DNA of 64,000 nucleotides from Gemmatimonadaceae bacterium (GCA_016720905.1 JADKJT010000007.1:62001-126000); one strand, 5' to 3'. Counted from the first letter of the stretch, positions 11,222-21,052 are shown. Notes: generated by a model not told the origin, from the letters alone. Numbers and translations are program-made.

Positions 11222-12687
11222 ATGACGGCCCGACCACTGCTGTGGAGTTGCGTTGCCGTCATGCTGGCTGCGAGCCCCGGGGGCGCGCAGACGAATGGCC
11301 AGACGGACAGGCCCTTGAGATATGCCAGGGCGGACACGGAAGCCCCACAACCCGCTGTCACCAAGCCGGCACCGCGACCGGAATTCAAGAATCTGCGATT
11401 CGACGAGACCTGGCCCGCTTCCGTGCGCTCCCCCCGCTGGGATGACGCCATCAAGGCCATCCCGCTGTGGCCCACGGCCTCGCTTTCGCTCACCCTCGCC
11501 GGACAGGCCCGCTGGCGCGAGGAGTTCTATCGCGGTTTCAACTTGTCGGCCCAGAACGACGACAATAGCCAGTCGCGACTCCTGATGAGCGCCGATGTTC
11601 AGGCCGGCAATCGCCAGCGATTGCACGGCCGGGTCTTTGCGGAAGTGCGCGACGCACAGAGCTACGGTCGCGCACTGCCGGGCGGCGCACGGCCGGCCGA
11701 CGCCGATCGGCACGACGTGCAGAATCTCTTTGCCGATGTCGCGGTGGGTGCGTCGTTTCTGCGCTACGGCCGACAGGAAATCGCGCTCAACCGCGAGCGC
11801 CTGTTCGGCGTCCCCGATTGGTCGAACACGCGGCGTGGATCGCAGGGCGCCCGCCTGCAACTCGTGCGCGGGGCGTTCATGTTCGAAGCCATCGACGCCC
11901 ATCCGATGATCGTGCGCCAATCGGGTGTCAATCGCGCGGACAGCTCGGCGCGGTTTCGCACCCTTTCATTCGGCAGTGCCGCGGGTGCGAAACCGCTCGT
12001 GCACGCGTTGCCGGCCGTCTGGCAGGGCTATTGGTATGAACAGGTCCTGCGCACCCCCACCGCGCTCACGCGACGCGTGACGAACGGCGCGCGAACGCAG
12101 TGGCAGTGGGGAAAGACGCCTTCCGCCGCAGTACACGATGGAGCCGAAGGCGCGTTGCAGACGGTCAGCCGCCGGCGCGAACCGATGGATGGTTCTGGTG
12201 GCTGAGTCGCAGACGTGGCGCCGGGCGCATAGCGCCGATGCTCGCGCTCGGCATCGAGGAAGCCAGCGGCGAGCGTGCGACGACCCCGGGGCAACAGGAG
12301 GCATTTGCCGTGCTCTACCCGGCCGCGCATTCACACGGTGGCTATGCCGACATCTTCGGCCGCGCCAATCTGCGCGAACTGCATCTGCTTGGCACGTGGG
12401 ATCCGTTCAAGGCGATCGCCCTGCGCGGCGCGCTGTACCGCTTTGATCGGCTGCGCGCCGACGACGGCGTTTACACAAAGCAGAACGTGGTCTATCGCGC
12501 CGCCACTGGATCGCGCGAGTCGCATGTCGCCGATGAACTGGACCTCACCGGCACCTGGAAACTGTCGCGAAATCTGCGCGTGGTTGGCGGGGGCGGCGTG
12601 GTGGTGCCGGGTTCGTTTCTCCGGCACACGCCAGGTAATGCACGCACCGAACGGTGGGGATTTGCCGGGACGACGTTCACGTTCTAG
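11222..12687 (+). CDS. Alginate-export-family outer membrane porin, frameshifted
   Basis: A Sec signal peptide (MTARPLLW to GGAQ) precedes a beta-barrel protein whose composition and motifs (RGSQGARLQL, RYGRQEIALNRERL, YPAAHSHGGYADIFGR, YRFDRLRADDGVYTK) match the alginate_exp porin family. The first frame runs 11222-12205, but from about 12165 the conserved continuation (IAPMLALGIEEASGER to the terminal FAGTTFTF) is read one frame over, ending at 12687. Repairing the shift gives about 487 residues, normal for the family. The gene is either decayed or carries a sequencing indel. The substrate is unknown, and the family name does not prove alginate transport. It is transcribed away from the FHA gene. 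Confidence 0.75.
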
Positions 12688-12715
12688 AGTGCTGTCGTGT
12701 CTTGCGACAATTGAT

Positions 12716-12787
12716 GGGCCAGCTCCAGGGCGCCGGGAGCTGATGAGTATTGGAGGCGTCAAGCGCTCTGCCCTCACCAGCTGGCCC
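12716..12787. terminator. Possible bidirectional hairpin between convergent genes
   Basis: The outer arms gggccagct (12716-12724) and agctggccc (12779-12787) are perfect inverted repeats. They enclose a smaller hairpin, agctcc/ggagct (12721-12741). The structure lies between the convergent porin and GH3 genes, so it may act as a terminator. There is no T-tract, so the call is tentative. Confidence 0.3.
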
Positions 12788-12894
12788 CTCAACGCTCAAC
12801 GCTTCCGTTGCTCACCCCTCCGGCCCCTCTCCGCTCACACCTCAGCCACAAGAAAGTCACGACGCCCAGGAGCCTGCTCACGGGTCGTAGTGCC

Positions 12895-14787
12895 CTACCG
12901 CCGAATACCCGTTCCATAAGCCGCGATCCCCGGCAGCGTGATGGGCAACAGCCCCGTGATCGGCGCTCTACCCAGCATCGCGCGCGCCGCCGCATGCTGC
13001 GACAACGTCCACGGACTCCACGCAATCAGGTGCGCATCCGTGCGGGGCAGTCCCAACGCCAGGTACGGGTTGAGAAACGACACCAGCACCACTTTGGTGC
13101 CCGCATTCCGCAGGCCATTGATCAACTCCGGCACACCCTGCGTCGGCGCCATGCTCGCCGTGTTCGTACTGGCGCCAATGTAGCTGGACAGAATCACCAC
13201 ATCGGCGCCGCGCGCGATGTTGATGGCGTTCTCCACCGCCGCCGGCAACAGCGCCGGCTCAGGATTGGCCTTGTACGTGCCCGTGCCACCGGCCGCCGCG
13301 CCCGCCGTGTTGTCGAACACCGTTTCCGGACTCAGCGTCAACGACAACAGCTGCGGATACGCGGCCTTGAGATCAGCATCGAAAATCCGTCCTGCACTCA
13401 GGTCTACCCGTGGCGTCACCGTAATGCTCACCACCCTGCTTTGTGCCGCCATGCGGAACGGCACGAGGTTGAGCGAGTCGTACACCAGCGTGATCGCCTT
13501 CTCGGCGGCCATGCGCGCCGGCACCACACTCGCGCCCACACCAACACGGTTGCGTACGCCTTCAATGTCCACCAGGCGATTGCGATGCAGCCCGAACTCA
13601 TGCTTGGCCATCAGCAATTTCTTCACCGATTCGTTCACGCGCGCTTCGCTGAATCGCCCCGTGGCGACACCATCCACCACAGCCTGAATGGCGATCTTCG
13701 CATCGGTTGGCATCAGCAGCACATCATTGCCCGCCACCACCGATCGCTGAGTGGCCTCTGCCATCGTCATGTTGCCCAGCACGCCGTTCATGTCCAACGC
13801 ATCGGTCACCAGGATGCCCTGGAATCCCATGTCGCGACGCAGCACGTCAGTCATCACTTTCGCGCTCAGCGTCGCCGCCGTTTTGCTCGTGTCCAGCGCC
13901 GGCAAGTCGCCGTGGAACGTCATCATGCCGCGCACACCCGCCGCAATCGCATCGCGAAACGGTCGCAGTTCCACGCTGTCCAGTCGCGCGCGGGAGACGT
14001 CCACCCGCGCCAATTCGAGATGTGAGTTCTGTTCGGTGTCGCCGTGCCCCGGAAAGTGCTTGCCAGTGGCCAGCATGCCATTGGCCTGAATGCCGCGCAC
14101 CAACGCCGCGCCCAAGCGACCCACCAACGCCGCATCTTCACCAAACGACCGGGAGCTGATCACCGGATTCTTGGGGTTGTTGTTCACGTCCAACACGGGC
14201 GCAAACGCCATGTGGATGCCCATCGCCCGTCCTTCGATGGCCGTCACGCGCCCCATCTCATACGCCAGCATCGTGTCGCGCGTGGCGCCAATGCCCATTT
14301 GATACGGAAACGACGTCGCGCCGCCCAACTCGATGGCGTTGGGCAGAAACCATCCGCCACGCGCCCGGAACGCCGCCCCCGTTTCCAAGTCGGCCCCAAT
14401 CAGCAACGGCAGCTTCGAGGCGCGCTGCAGGGCGTTTGTTTTCGCCGCGATATCCAACGGGCCGCCCACCGACACGATCACGCCGCCCAACTCCTGCTCA
14501 CGCACCAGTCGCTCGATGTTCGTGTACGCGGGGGCGTCAATGGCGGTGTAATCGCCAAGGGTCCACACCCACACCATCTGCGCGGCTTTCTGACGCAGGG
14601 TGAGGGTGGCCAGCACGGAGTCGGCCCAACGAGCATCGGCGGCAGGGTTGGCGACAGACGGGCGCGACGACGGGACCGCTGTCCCAGGCATGGATGCTGT
14701 GGTCGCGCCACTGGATGCGCACCCAAGTGTGAGCGCAACAGAAACGGAGGCAACGCAAGCGACGGCTCGCGCAATGAGAGAATTCAC
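12895..14787 (-). CDS. Glycoside hydrolase family 3 lipoprotein (beta-N-acetylglucosaminidase-like)
   Basis: The chosen GTG start at 14787 gives a clear lipoprotein signal (LIARAVACVASVSVALTLGC). The longer frame adds a non-hydrophobic extension that overlaps the upstream gene. A GH3 N-terminal TIM barrel spans about 60-390, with KHFPGHGDT followed by NSHLEL (acid/base His region; N where NagZ usually has D) and TDALDMNGV carrying the nucleophile Asp. A GH3 C-terminal domain follows to residue 630. GH3 enzymes of this type cleave beta-linked N-acetylglucosamine, as in peptidoglycan turnover; the lipid anchor would place this one in the periplasm. It begins 19 bp after the nucleotidyltransferase gene, so it may share its transcript. 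The exact substrate is not determined. Confidence 0.85.
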   Translation of the reverse strand: MNSLIARAVACVASVSVALTLGCASSGATTASMPGTAVPSSRPSVANPAADARWADSVLATLTLRQKAAQMVWVWTLGDYTAIDAPAYTNIERLVREQELGGVIVSVGGPLDIAAKTNALQRASKLPLLIGADLETGAAFRARGGWFLPNAIELGGATSFPYQMGIGATRDTMLAYEMGRVTAIEGRAMGIHMAFAPVLDVNNNPKNPVISSRSFGEDAALVGRLGAALVRGIQANGMLATGKHFPGHGDTEQNSHLELARVDVSRARLDSVELRPFRDAIAAGVRGMMTFHGDLPALDTSKTAATLSAKVMTDVLRRDMGFQGILVTDALDMNGVLGNMTMAEATQRSVVAGNDVLLMPTDAKIAIQAVVDGVATGRFSEARVNESVKKLLMAKHEFGLHRNRLVDIEGVRNRVGVGASVVPARMAAEKAITLVYDSLNLVPFRMAAQSRVVSITVTPRVDLSAGRIFDADLKAAYPQLLSLTLSPETVFDNTAGAAAGGTGTYKANPEPALLPAAVENAINIARGADVVILSSYIGASTNTASMAPTQGVPELINGLRNAGTKVVLVSFLNPYLALGLPRTDAHLIAWSPWTLSQHAAARAMLGRAPITGLLPITLPGIAAYGTGIRR

Positions 14788-14806
14788 GGGCACACCGGAT
14801 AGAGGT

Positions 14807-15283
14807 TTAACGCCGTTGTTTGTCCATACGAGCAAGCGCCCGAAGATCACGAAGATCCTTGTCGCGACCTGATGCCCGTTTATTCGTTTCCAACGCCTGC
14901 CGCCCGATGACGCGCACGCGCTGTCCAGCCATTGTGTCTTCGATCGCGGTGGCGAACACGCTCTCACTCTCGACACCCGAGATTGACGACATCAGGTCGA
15001 TCCGATACGGCGGGACTCCAAAGAACGTCACAGCATCTGGATCAAGCAGTTCCGTGTGATCAATGAGCTGCGACGGGGCACCAAACTGCCCAAGGGCAGC
15101 ACACAGTCGAGTGACGTTCAGCGAGGTAAGCCGATACAGAAAATCGATGTCGCCCGTAGCTCGTACATACCCGTGAGCGCCGAGGGCATAGCCACCGACG
15201 ATTACATACTCCACCTGATGCGCGTTTAGCATCGTGATGAATTCTAGAAAGTCCTGCGGTAATTCAAGTTCACGTGGTGACAT
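14807..15283 (-). CDS. Small nucleotidyltransferase (DUF6036/AbiEii-like)
   Basis: This 158-residue protein has the minimal nucleotidyltransferase signature: VGGYALGAHGY, then RATGDIDFLY with the DxD-type metal-binding acids. Family members include AbiEii-type toxins and uncharacterised NTase partners of HTH proteins. It starts 2 nt after the stop of the XRE regulator gene (TAG at 15286-15288, ATG at 15281-15283), which strongly suggests translational coupling. No HEPN partner is present. The likely activity is nucleotidyl transfer to an RNA, protein or nucleotide target. A toxin-antitoxin role is inferred from architecture only. Confidence 0.72.
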   Translation of the reverse strand: MSPRELELPQDFLEFITMLNAHQVEYVIVGGYALGAHGYVRATGDIDFLYRLTSLNVTRLCAALGQFGAPSQLIDHTELLDPDAVTFFGVPPYRIDLMSSISGVESESVFATAIEDTMAGQRVRVIGRQALETNKRASGRDKDLRDLRALARMDKQRR

Positions 15284-15285
15284 GA

Positions 15286-15780
15286 CTACCTGCGACCCTT
15301 GCCCGACTTGCCCGACTTGCCCGACTTGCCCGGCTTGCCCGGCTTGCTCGCGAACGGTGGCGGCTCGGCGACTCTACTGGTGGCTCGCGGCGCCTTGCTC
15401 GCGAACGCATAGGCCAGCTGGGAAACCATCGCTACCGCGCCCAGCCGCTCCGATACACTGAGACTATCAACTCGTGGCTCGTCATCCTCGCCCAAACGCG
15501 TGCGCCCGCCAGTCCAGGTCGCGCGCCGCTCTGCCGCACGTGCCAGCATTGCCTCCTCCGCGCTCGGAACTCGCGCCGACACCTCGTCGAGTCGCAACGC
15601 CACACCAACCGCCTTGAGCATCCGAAGCGCTGTTTCAAGACTCACATTCGGCCGCTCCCCGCGCTCAACCTCCGCCCACAGCCGCGGGCTCACGCCGACG
15701 CGTTCGGCCATCTCCTTCTGCGTTGCGCCCAACTTGAGTCGAGCCGAGCGAAGCGATTTGGCAATCTGTTGGGCGCGCAC
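15286..15780 (-). CDS. XRE-family transcriptional regulator with Gly-Lys-Ser repeat tail
   Basis: Residues about 8-62 are a classic helix-turn-helix of the Cro/cI (XRE) type: RLKLGATQKEMAERVGVS, then RLWAEVERGERPNVSLETALRML. A middle region of about 70 residues is not recognised. The C-terminus is a low-complexity tail of repeated GKS/GKP triplets ending GKGRR, encoded by a 9-bp tandem repeat. The gene is coupled to the nucleotidyltransferase downstream, as in operons where an XRE protein represses or neutralises its partner. The tail is highly basic and could contact nucleic acid. Autoregulation is likely but not shown. Confidence 0.8.
   Translation of the reverse strand: MRAQQIAKSLRSARLKLGATQKEMAERVGVSPRLWAEVERGERPNVSLETALRMLKAVGVALRLDEVSARVPSAEEAMLARAAERRATWTGGRTRLGEDDEPRVDSLSVSERLGAVAMVSQLAYAFASKAPRATSRVAEPPPFASKPGKPGKSGKSGKSGKGRR
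15299..15346. repeat. 9-bp tandem repeat encoding GKS/GKP tail
   Basis: Five to six copies of a 9-bp unit (cttgcccga or cttgcccgg on the plus strand) sit at the 3' end of the XRE gene. Copy-number change would lengthen or shorten the basic tail in frame, three residues at a time. Confidence 0.85.
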
Positions 15781-15894
15781 GGTGCCTCCGAGGCCATGAA
15801 AGCGAATGTGGTAAGTTCGCCAGTGCGCCCCGAAAACGCAACCCCTTTACGTATGTTTCACATAGGAACACGTACATGACGCGGGTCTTCATCC

Positions 15895-16734
15895 CTAGCG
15901 GCGCACCTCGAATCGCTGGTACACCAACTGGTGTACCGCCACTCCCCGCCGCATCGCCGGCGTGAATCGCCAAGCGCCCAGCAGTTGCATCACCCGCGTC
16001 GTGAATTCATCCCCGTCGCTGGCCAGCACCTTCACGCTCCCCACGTCCACTCGGCCATCCGACTCCACCACAAACTGCAGCACCACGCGCGCAATCCCTG
16101 CGCGCGCACCACTCGAATCCAGCTTCGCGCGCTCGTCGTACCCCAACGGACGACTCGCGACAATTCCTCCCACTAGCGCCGACGCAAGCGCCGCGGGCCG
16201 GTCAACCTGGCGTTCCATGAACAGCGGCTCTCCGGTTTGCCACGGTCGCAGTGCCCGCGCCGTTGTCGCCACACTCGGCCATGACGCCTCGCAGGTGATT
16301 CGCGCCAGCACTGCGGGCACGAGCAGTGGGGCCATGCCAACCGCTATGACATCCGTGAGATACTGCGCCACCCCGTGAAGCGACTGCCCGTTGGACGCGA
16401 ACACCAACTGCGCATCCCATCCCTGCAATCCGGTGAACACACGCAGCCTGACCGAGTCCCGCCGCACCGTCCACGAGCTCCGCTCCTCCCAACCCAGGCG
16501 ACGCCAACGATCGGGAATAGTGGGCAACGCCACTCGCCCGCTGTCCTGCAGCACAAACGTCCGAAACGCCGAGTCGCGAGCAACAGGCTCGACACCACCC
16601 GTGGGGCCAAGCGGACGATCGGCGCGCCAACAGCCCGCGATACGCGACGACTGCATCGCCAGCGACTGTGCGTGCGCCGACGCAGCGAGCAACAACATGC
16701 AGGCACACGCTGACGACCGACGGAGTGCTACCAC
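15895..16734 (-). CDS. Exported protein with TonB C-terminal-like domain
   Basis: GTG 16734 is preceded by GGAGGA and followed by a signal peptide (LRRSSACACMLLLAASAHAQ). The longer frame to 16830 adds a non-hydrophobic extension. The middle 150 residues are not recognised. The C-terminus (about 190-279) resembles the TonB/energy-transducer C-terminal fold: GIARVVLQFVVESDGRVDVG, then a segment ending AWRFTPAMRRG. Such domains often occur in periplasmic proteins without a membrane-spanning TonB anchor. The start overlaps the repaired stop of the upstream carboxypeptidase-regulatory-like gene (GTGGTAG), suggesting coupled translation. Confidence 0.7.
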   Translation of the reverse strand: MVALRRSSACACMLLLAASAHAQSLAMQSSRIAGCWRADRPLGPTGGVEPVARDSAFRTFVLQDSGRVALPTIPDRWRRLGWEERSSWTVRRDSVRLRVFTGLQGWDAQLVFASNGQSLHGVAQYLTDVIAVGMAPLLVPAVLARITCEASWPSVATTARALRPWQTGEPLFMERQVDRPAALASALVGGIVASRPLGYDERAKLDSSGARAGIARVVLQFVVESDGRVDVGSVKVLASDGDEFTTRVMQLLGAWRFTPAMRRGVAVHQLVYQRFEVRR

Positions 16735-18447
16735 TGGTCCTCCGGAGGCAACACAATCGGCACCGCATTCACCCGCCCCGTCATCTTCTTGAGCGTCACG
16801 TGCGGCGGTTCGTTGCCTTGCCGCACCCAAATCTGTACCACGTCATCCAGCGCGATATCGCCAGCAGCTGAAGTAGCGGCCGCCCTTATCCGTCTTGCCG
16901 CCAAATGCCGTGGACTTCCATTCCGGAACGTCCAACGGTCGCTTGACGAGTTCCTTGATCTCCAGTCCGGCCGCTGGCCGTCCGTCCGGCATGGTGACGT
17001 ACGCGAAAAAAGCAATCGGGCGCAGCGACGGGAGACGCTCAGGTGGACACAGTGATCGCGCGTAGTCGTACGCGGTGGGCACATCAAGCGTGGCCGTGTG
17101 CACGGAATCGCGGACCGCGCTGAAGGCGATGGGTGTCTTCAGCGTGATATCGATTGGCGCCAACACGGTGTCGTGCACGATGGTGCGATAGGGGCCCGGC
17201 AACAGGTCGCGAAACACCAACTGACCAGTGGTGTCCACCACGCCGCGATAGTCGGTATGCTCCAGCGAAATATCCGTGCCGGTTGCGGGTGCTCCCGTGT
17301 GCGTTCGGGCATCAATGCGCACCATTCCCAGGGACGCCTGCCATGCCGTGCCATCCTCCCATCGCGCCGTGGCCAACTCGCCACCACTTTCATTCACCTC
17401 GAAGCGCGCTCGCTCTTCCGGCACAACGTCTCGGTTGCGTCGCATCGACGGATCCCGCACGACATAGACAGTATCAAGGCGCGTGGCCACCAACCGCAGC
17501 ACCCATCGGTCGATCAACACAATGCCGTTGGACATCTCCCGAAATTCCACTCGGCCACCAGGTCGGTGCAGCTCCAGCCTGGGATCAAGCCCCACGTATC
17601 GGAACTCAATGCGCGTGAGCACGCGCGCACTGGTATCCATCCAGAACGCGCCGTCAATGTCCACGTTGGGTGCGCGATGCTTCGCCGCTGAAAACCCAAC
17701 CCCCACCAATCCGGGGTGCGACTTGTCCGCGGGCATCACACGAAAGCAATAGCCATAGAAGAACGCGTCCTCCAGCATCACGTCAGCATCCGGGGCAAAG
17801 TAGGAGCGCACGCCGGAGCTATCCTCCACAAAACCAAGCTGCACGAAATCCCGGGCCGAACGCGCCGCTTGGAAGGGCCGCGACTCGCCGGTGGTTGAGT
17901 CCACCTGAACGTCTTGCGAGAGAATCCGATCGCCCGTACCCTCCAGCACGCGCTGGAAACGCAGTCGTTTGAGACGTGAGGGGATCGCTTCGCGGGCCAC
18001 GATCATCGCCAGCAATCCCTGACGCGCCTGCTCCCATAAAGCCAGCGCTTGCCCGCGATCGCGCCGTACGGCGCAGTTGGTGTTGTCGCGAACGTCAACA
18101 GCCTCCAGCACCGTGCTGAGCAGCGCCAGCGACACATCAAGTCGTGCCACCCCGTTCGCCGTAGGCGGAATGGCGGCGCCGCCAGGCCGAAAGCCGACGT
18201 GCAGCACGCGCACACGGGCCGCATGGTTGGGCAGTGTCACCCGATACTGGCCGCGCTGGTTGGTCAGCGTTCGCGCAAGGGAATTGCCGGCCGCATCGAG
18301 CACCATCACGATCGAGCCCGGTACCGGTTTGCGGAGCGCGCTATCGACTACCGTCCCCTGAAGTGATTGCGCTCCGAGCGCTGTGGTGTGGAGGAGCACA
18401 CCAAGCAGGCATTGGAGCATAGGGGCAACGCGCGGCAAACGCGGCAT
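16728..18447 (-). CDS. Carboxypeptidase-regulatory-like domain protein, frameshift near C-terminus
   Basis: A signal peptide (LQCLLGVLLHTTALGAQ) is followed by a carboxypeptidase-regulatory-like beta-sandwich (residues about 28-105: LQGTVVDSALRKPVPGSIV, RGQYRVTLPNHAARVRVL). A long unrecognised extracytoplasmic region resembles proteins common in Bacteroidota and Gemmatimonadota. The uninterrupted frame stops at 16843 after KGGRYFSCWRYRAG. One frame over, the sequence continues GDIALDDVVQIWVRQGNEPP and stops at 16728, overlapping the GTG of the next gene. I therefore treat 16728 as the true end, with an indel near 16870. No enzymatic role is evident; it may be a surface or outer-membrane-associated protein. 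Confidence 0.65.
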
Positions 18448-18519
18448 GCGGGATCCTACCGCGCGTTGGCGCCTCCTCGCAATGCGTAAAAGCCGCTCTA
18501 ATGATTCCGTAATGCAACG

Positions 18520-18912
18520 CTAATGCCGGACCATGAAGACGCGTTCCAGCAACATGGCGACGCCAACGCCGCACGCGTACGACACCAGGTCTCTGACATC
18601 AAACGCATTGCCCAGAACCAGATGTCCAACCGTTGTCGCTCGTGCCGCATCCAACGCCGGTGTGTGAATGAGCTGACTGAACTCAACCGCAAGGCAAATG
18701 GTCAGCGCCGCCGCACTGCGAATGCGCAGCGCAGTGACGGGCAGCCACGCCCCCATTCCCCACGCGATCATCATGGCCCACAGGGCGTCGCCGGTCACGT
18801 CGCGAATGTCCACACCCAGCATGTCGCCACGCCAGTGCACGACCAACCCCAGCGCCATCGTGGCGCCCACGAGCACCAGGTACATCATGCGGAGGCGAGC
18901 TATTCGGGACAT
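18520..18912 (-). CDS. DUF2809 family integral membrane protein
   Basis: About 130 residues with four hydrophobic helices. Characteristic motifs are GDALWAMMIAW, AVEFSQLIHTPALDAARATT, GHLVLGNAFDVRDLVSYACG. This matches DUF2809, a small membrane family of unknown function. ATG 18912 is preceded by AGGAT at good spacing, whereas the longest frame needs GTG at 18933 without a ribosome site. It lies upstream of the carboxypeptidase-regulatory-like gene on the same strand. Confidence 0.8.
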   Translation of the reverse strand: MSRIARLRMMYLVLVGATMALGLVVHWRGDMLGVDIRDVTGDALWAMMIAWGMGAWLPVTALRIRSAAALTICLAVEFSQLIHTPALDAARATTVGHLVLGNAFDVRDLVSYACGVGVAMLLERVFMVRH

Positions 18913-19075
18913 CAGATCCTGACCAAGGGACACCTGGCATCATGCTTGGCACCCGCCACTGGCGGCCAACCGGCCGCCAGCCCATCCGGGTTGCGGGCTG
19001 ACTGGAACCTACTCACCTTTGTACGGTAAAGTACTTCGCAAACAGATTCCACTGCCAACTTCGGAGGACGTCCCC

Positions 19076-19762
19076 ATGCGATCAGGCATTTCATCCCTTC
19101 CCGGCCACCTCGCCATCATCATGGATGGAAACGGGCGGTGGGCCGAGCGTCTCGGGCGCCCGCGGTTCACGGGTCACGTGGCCGGTGCCCGCGCTATGCA
19201 GGCCGTGGTGTCACACTGTGCCGCCAAAGGCGTGGAACAGCTCACCCTGTACGCGTTCTCCCGCGACAATTGGAGTCGCCCGGTAGTCGAAGTGAATGCC
19301 TTGCTCGACCTCTTTACCTCGCACTTCAACGCGCACACGAATTCGCTGGTCGAGTCGGGAATCCGTCTGTCGGTGATTGGCCGGCGAACTCGGCTCCCGG
19401 TCACTCTGCGAAACGCCATCGCCGAGGCCGAGGCGCGCACCACGCGGGGACGCAGGATGCATCTGCGCGTCGCGATCGACTACTCCAGCCGCGCCGCCAT
19501 TCAGGACGCAATGCCCGCGCTCACCGTCGATTCCGCATCCCCAGATGGGTCGTCAATTCTGCCGCCCGTAGACCTGCTGCTGCGCACCGGCGGCGAGCGA
19601 CGCCTCTCGGATTTCCTGCTGTGGGAGTGTGCGTACGCCGAGTTGCGGTTTGTCGACGTCCTCTGGCCGGATATCGCCAACGCTGATCTCGACGCCGCGT
19701 TCACCGACTATGCCCGGCGCGATCGCCGATTCGGCAACGTGTCGCAGCGCGCGAGCGCATGA
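19076..19762 (+). CDS. uppS: Isoprenyl (undecaprenyl) diphosphate synthase
   Basis: A cis-prenyltransferase of 228 residues that condenses isopentenyl diphosphate onto an allylic diphosphate to make the lipid carrier for cell-wall precursors. Diagnostic motifs: LAIIMDGNGRWAERLGRPR with the catalytic Asp at residue 17, GARAMQAVVSHC, YAFSRDNWSRP, and the C-terminal LLLRTGGERRLSDFLLWEC and YAELRFVDVLWPD. ATG 19076 is preceded by GGAGG at 8 nt; the longer frame from TTG 19019 has no ribosome site. It is slightly shorter than typical UppS (about 250), so product chain length cannot be predicted. Its 3' end is 21 bp from the convergent propeller gene. Confidence 0.92.
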   Translation: MRSGISSLPGHLAIIMDGNGRWAERLGRPRFTGHVAGARAMQAVVSHCAAKGVEQLTLYAFSRDNWSRPVVEVNALLDLFTSHFNAHTNSLVESGIRLSVIGRRTRLPVTLRNAIAEAEARTTRGRRMHLRVAIDYSSRAAIQDAMPALTVDSASPDGSSILPPVDLLLRTGGERRLSDFLLWECAYAELRFVDVLWPDIANADLDAAFTDYARRDRRFGNVSQRASA

Positions 19763-19783
19763 ACCAGGCCTGCGCCGCATGTG

Positions 19784-21052
19784 CTATCGCCTCCGATGCA
19801 GTCGCAGCACTTCCACGTGCGGCGCATCGTCCGCGTCAAGACGTACAGTCAGGAGATAGTCGATGCCAACCTCGATCAGGAGGGTCCGTGGCGCGAATTG
19901 AAACGCGCCAAGCCACCGACCGTCAGCGCCGAACACATCAAACGCCGACGCCCGTGGTCCGGCTGGAAAGCCTTCCCGTTGCACCACAATTTCGCCCGAG
20001 TCACTCACCACCAATCCAACGGCGGCGGGCAACGAGTCCGGGGTCGGCACCGCATCCACCAGTCGCGCCAGCGTGACAGGGTCAGCCATGCGACGGTGCA
20101 TGGTCAGCATCTGGGCACGAGCATCAGCTCGCTCTTCTCGTGTGGGCGCACGACGACCATTGGTGCGCAGAATGACGCGCTCCAGGGTCCCCTTCGGTGT
20201 CCAGATTTCGATGCGGTAGTCCGGATTGGTAATCGACACAATGCGCATCGGATGCCCGCCGGACGCGATCAGCGAGTACGAATAGAACGGATGCTGGAGA
20301 AACACCTCACCATTCGTGCCGGAGCGAACGCCAAACTGCTCGATCCCCGCAACGATCCCCATCGGGTATGCGGTGTCAAGCGTGGCGGGAACGAGATAGG
20401 TGCGTTTGAGCTGACGCAGATGGCCGGGCCCCGGCGAACTCCATCCGGGTTTCACCATGCGACTCGGTCGATTCGACAATGTGGCCGGAATGGTAGGATC
20501 CGACTTGCATGTGTAGCGAGACCCATCCGGCAACAGCGCACTGGCGCACTCCTCCCACCGCCCCAACGCCGCAAAACGCGACAGGTCCAGTCGCTGCTCC
20601 CGAATGAACACACCATCAGGGCCAAACGTTGACACTCGGCGTCCCATGCCGTCGCCGGCGATCACGGTATCGCCTACCGCGCGGTGCAGCGTACTTAGGT
20701 AGCGAAACTCACCTGGCCCATCGCCGGCGCGACTACTGGTCATCAGGTACTTCCCGTTCGCATCAAACCACCGGAAGTCGTTGGCGGTGGCAATCACCAC
20801 ACGACCGTCGCTCAGGCGTCGTGCCGCGCCCACGTACTGGAATTGCTGGTGGATATCGCGATCATCACCACCGATACTGGTGATGGGTACAGAATCCACG
20901 TGCCATCCCGACGTAGCCGTCCACGACGGCCGCTGGTTCGTGACAATGGCGACACCAGCGGAATCCGTGACACTCACGCCGGCGCGGTCTGATGCAACGG
21001 TAGCGTCGCAGGCGGCGGCGAAGATCAGGAGATACAGGCGACTGACACTCAT
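19784..21052 (-). CDS. Six-bladed beta-propeller lipoprotein
   Basis: ATG 21052 opens a lipoprotein signal (MSVSRLYLLIFAAAC). The body has repeated propeller-like strands: YVGAARRLSDGRVVIATAND, FRWFDANGKYLMTSSRAGDGPGEF and ASAFDVFGADGRWLGAFQF, typical of 6-bladed beta-propeller proteins abundant in Gemmatimonadota and Bacteroidota. No catalytic residues are evident; a binding or scaffolding role in the envelope is likely. Its start codon overlaps that of the divergent CPBP protease gene. Confidence 0.75.
   Translation of the reverse strand: MSVSRLYLLIFAAACDATVASDRAGVSVTDSAGVAIVTNQRPSWTATSGWHVDSVPITSIGGDDRDIHQQFQYVGAARRLSDGRVVIATANDFRWFDANGKYLMTSSRAGDGPGEFRYLSTLHRAVGDTVIAGDGMGRRVSTFGPDGVFIREQRLDLSRFAALGRWEECASALLPDGSRYTCKSDPTIPATLSNRPSRMVKPGWSSPGPGHLRQLKRTYLVPATLDTAYPMGIVAGIEQFGVRSGTNGEVFLQHPFYSYSLIASGGHPMRIVSITNPDYRIEIWTPKGTLERVILRTNGRRAPTREERADARAQMLTMHRRMADPVTLARLVDAVPTPDSLPAAVGLVVSDSGEIVVQREGFPAGPRASAFDVFGADGRWLGAFQFAPRTLLIEVGIDYLLTVRLDADDAPHVEVLRLHRRR

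Noticed and set aside
14807..15780. MNT-HEPN toxin-antitoxin pair
   Set aside because: The partner of the nucleotidyltransferase is an XRE regulator, not a HEPN protein.
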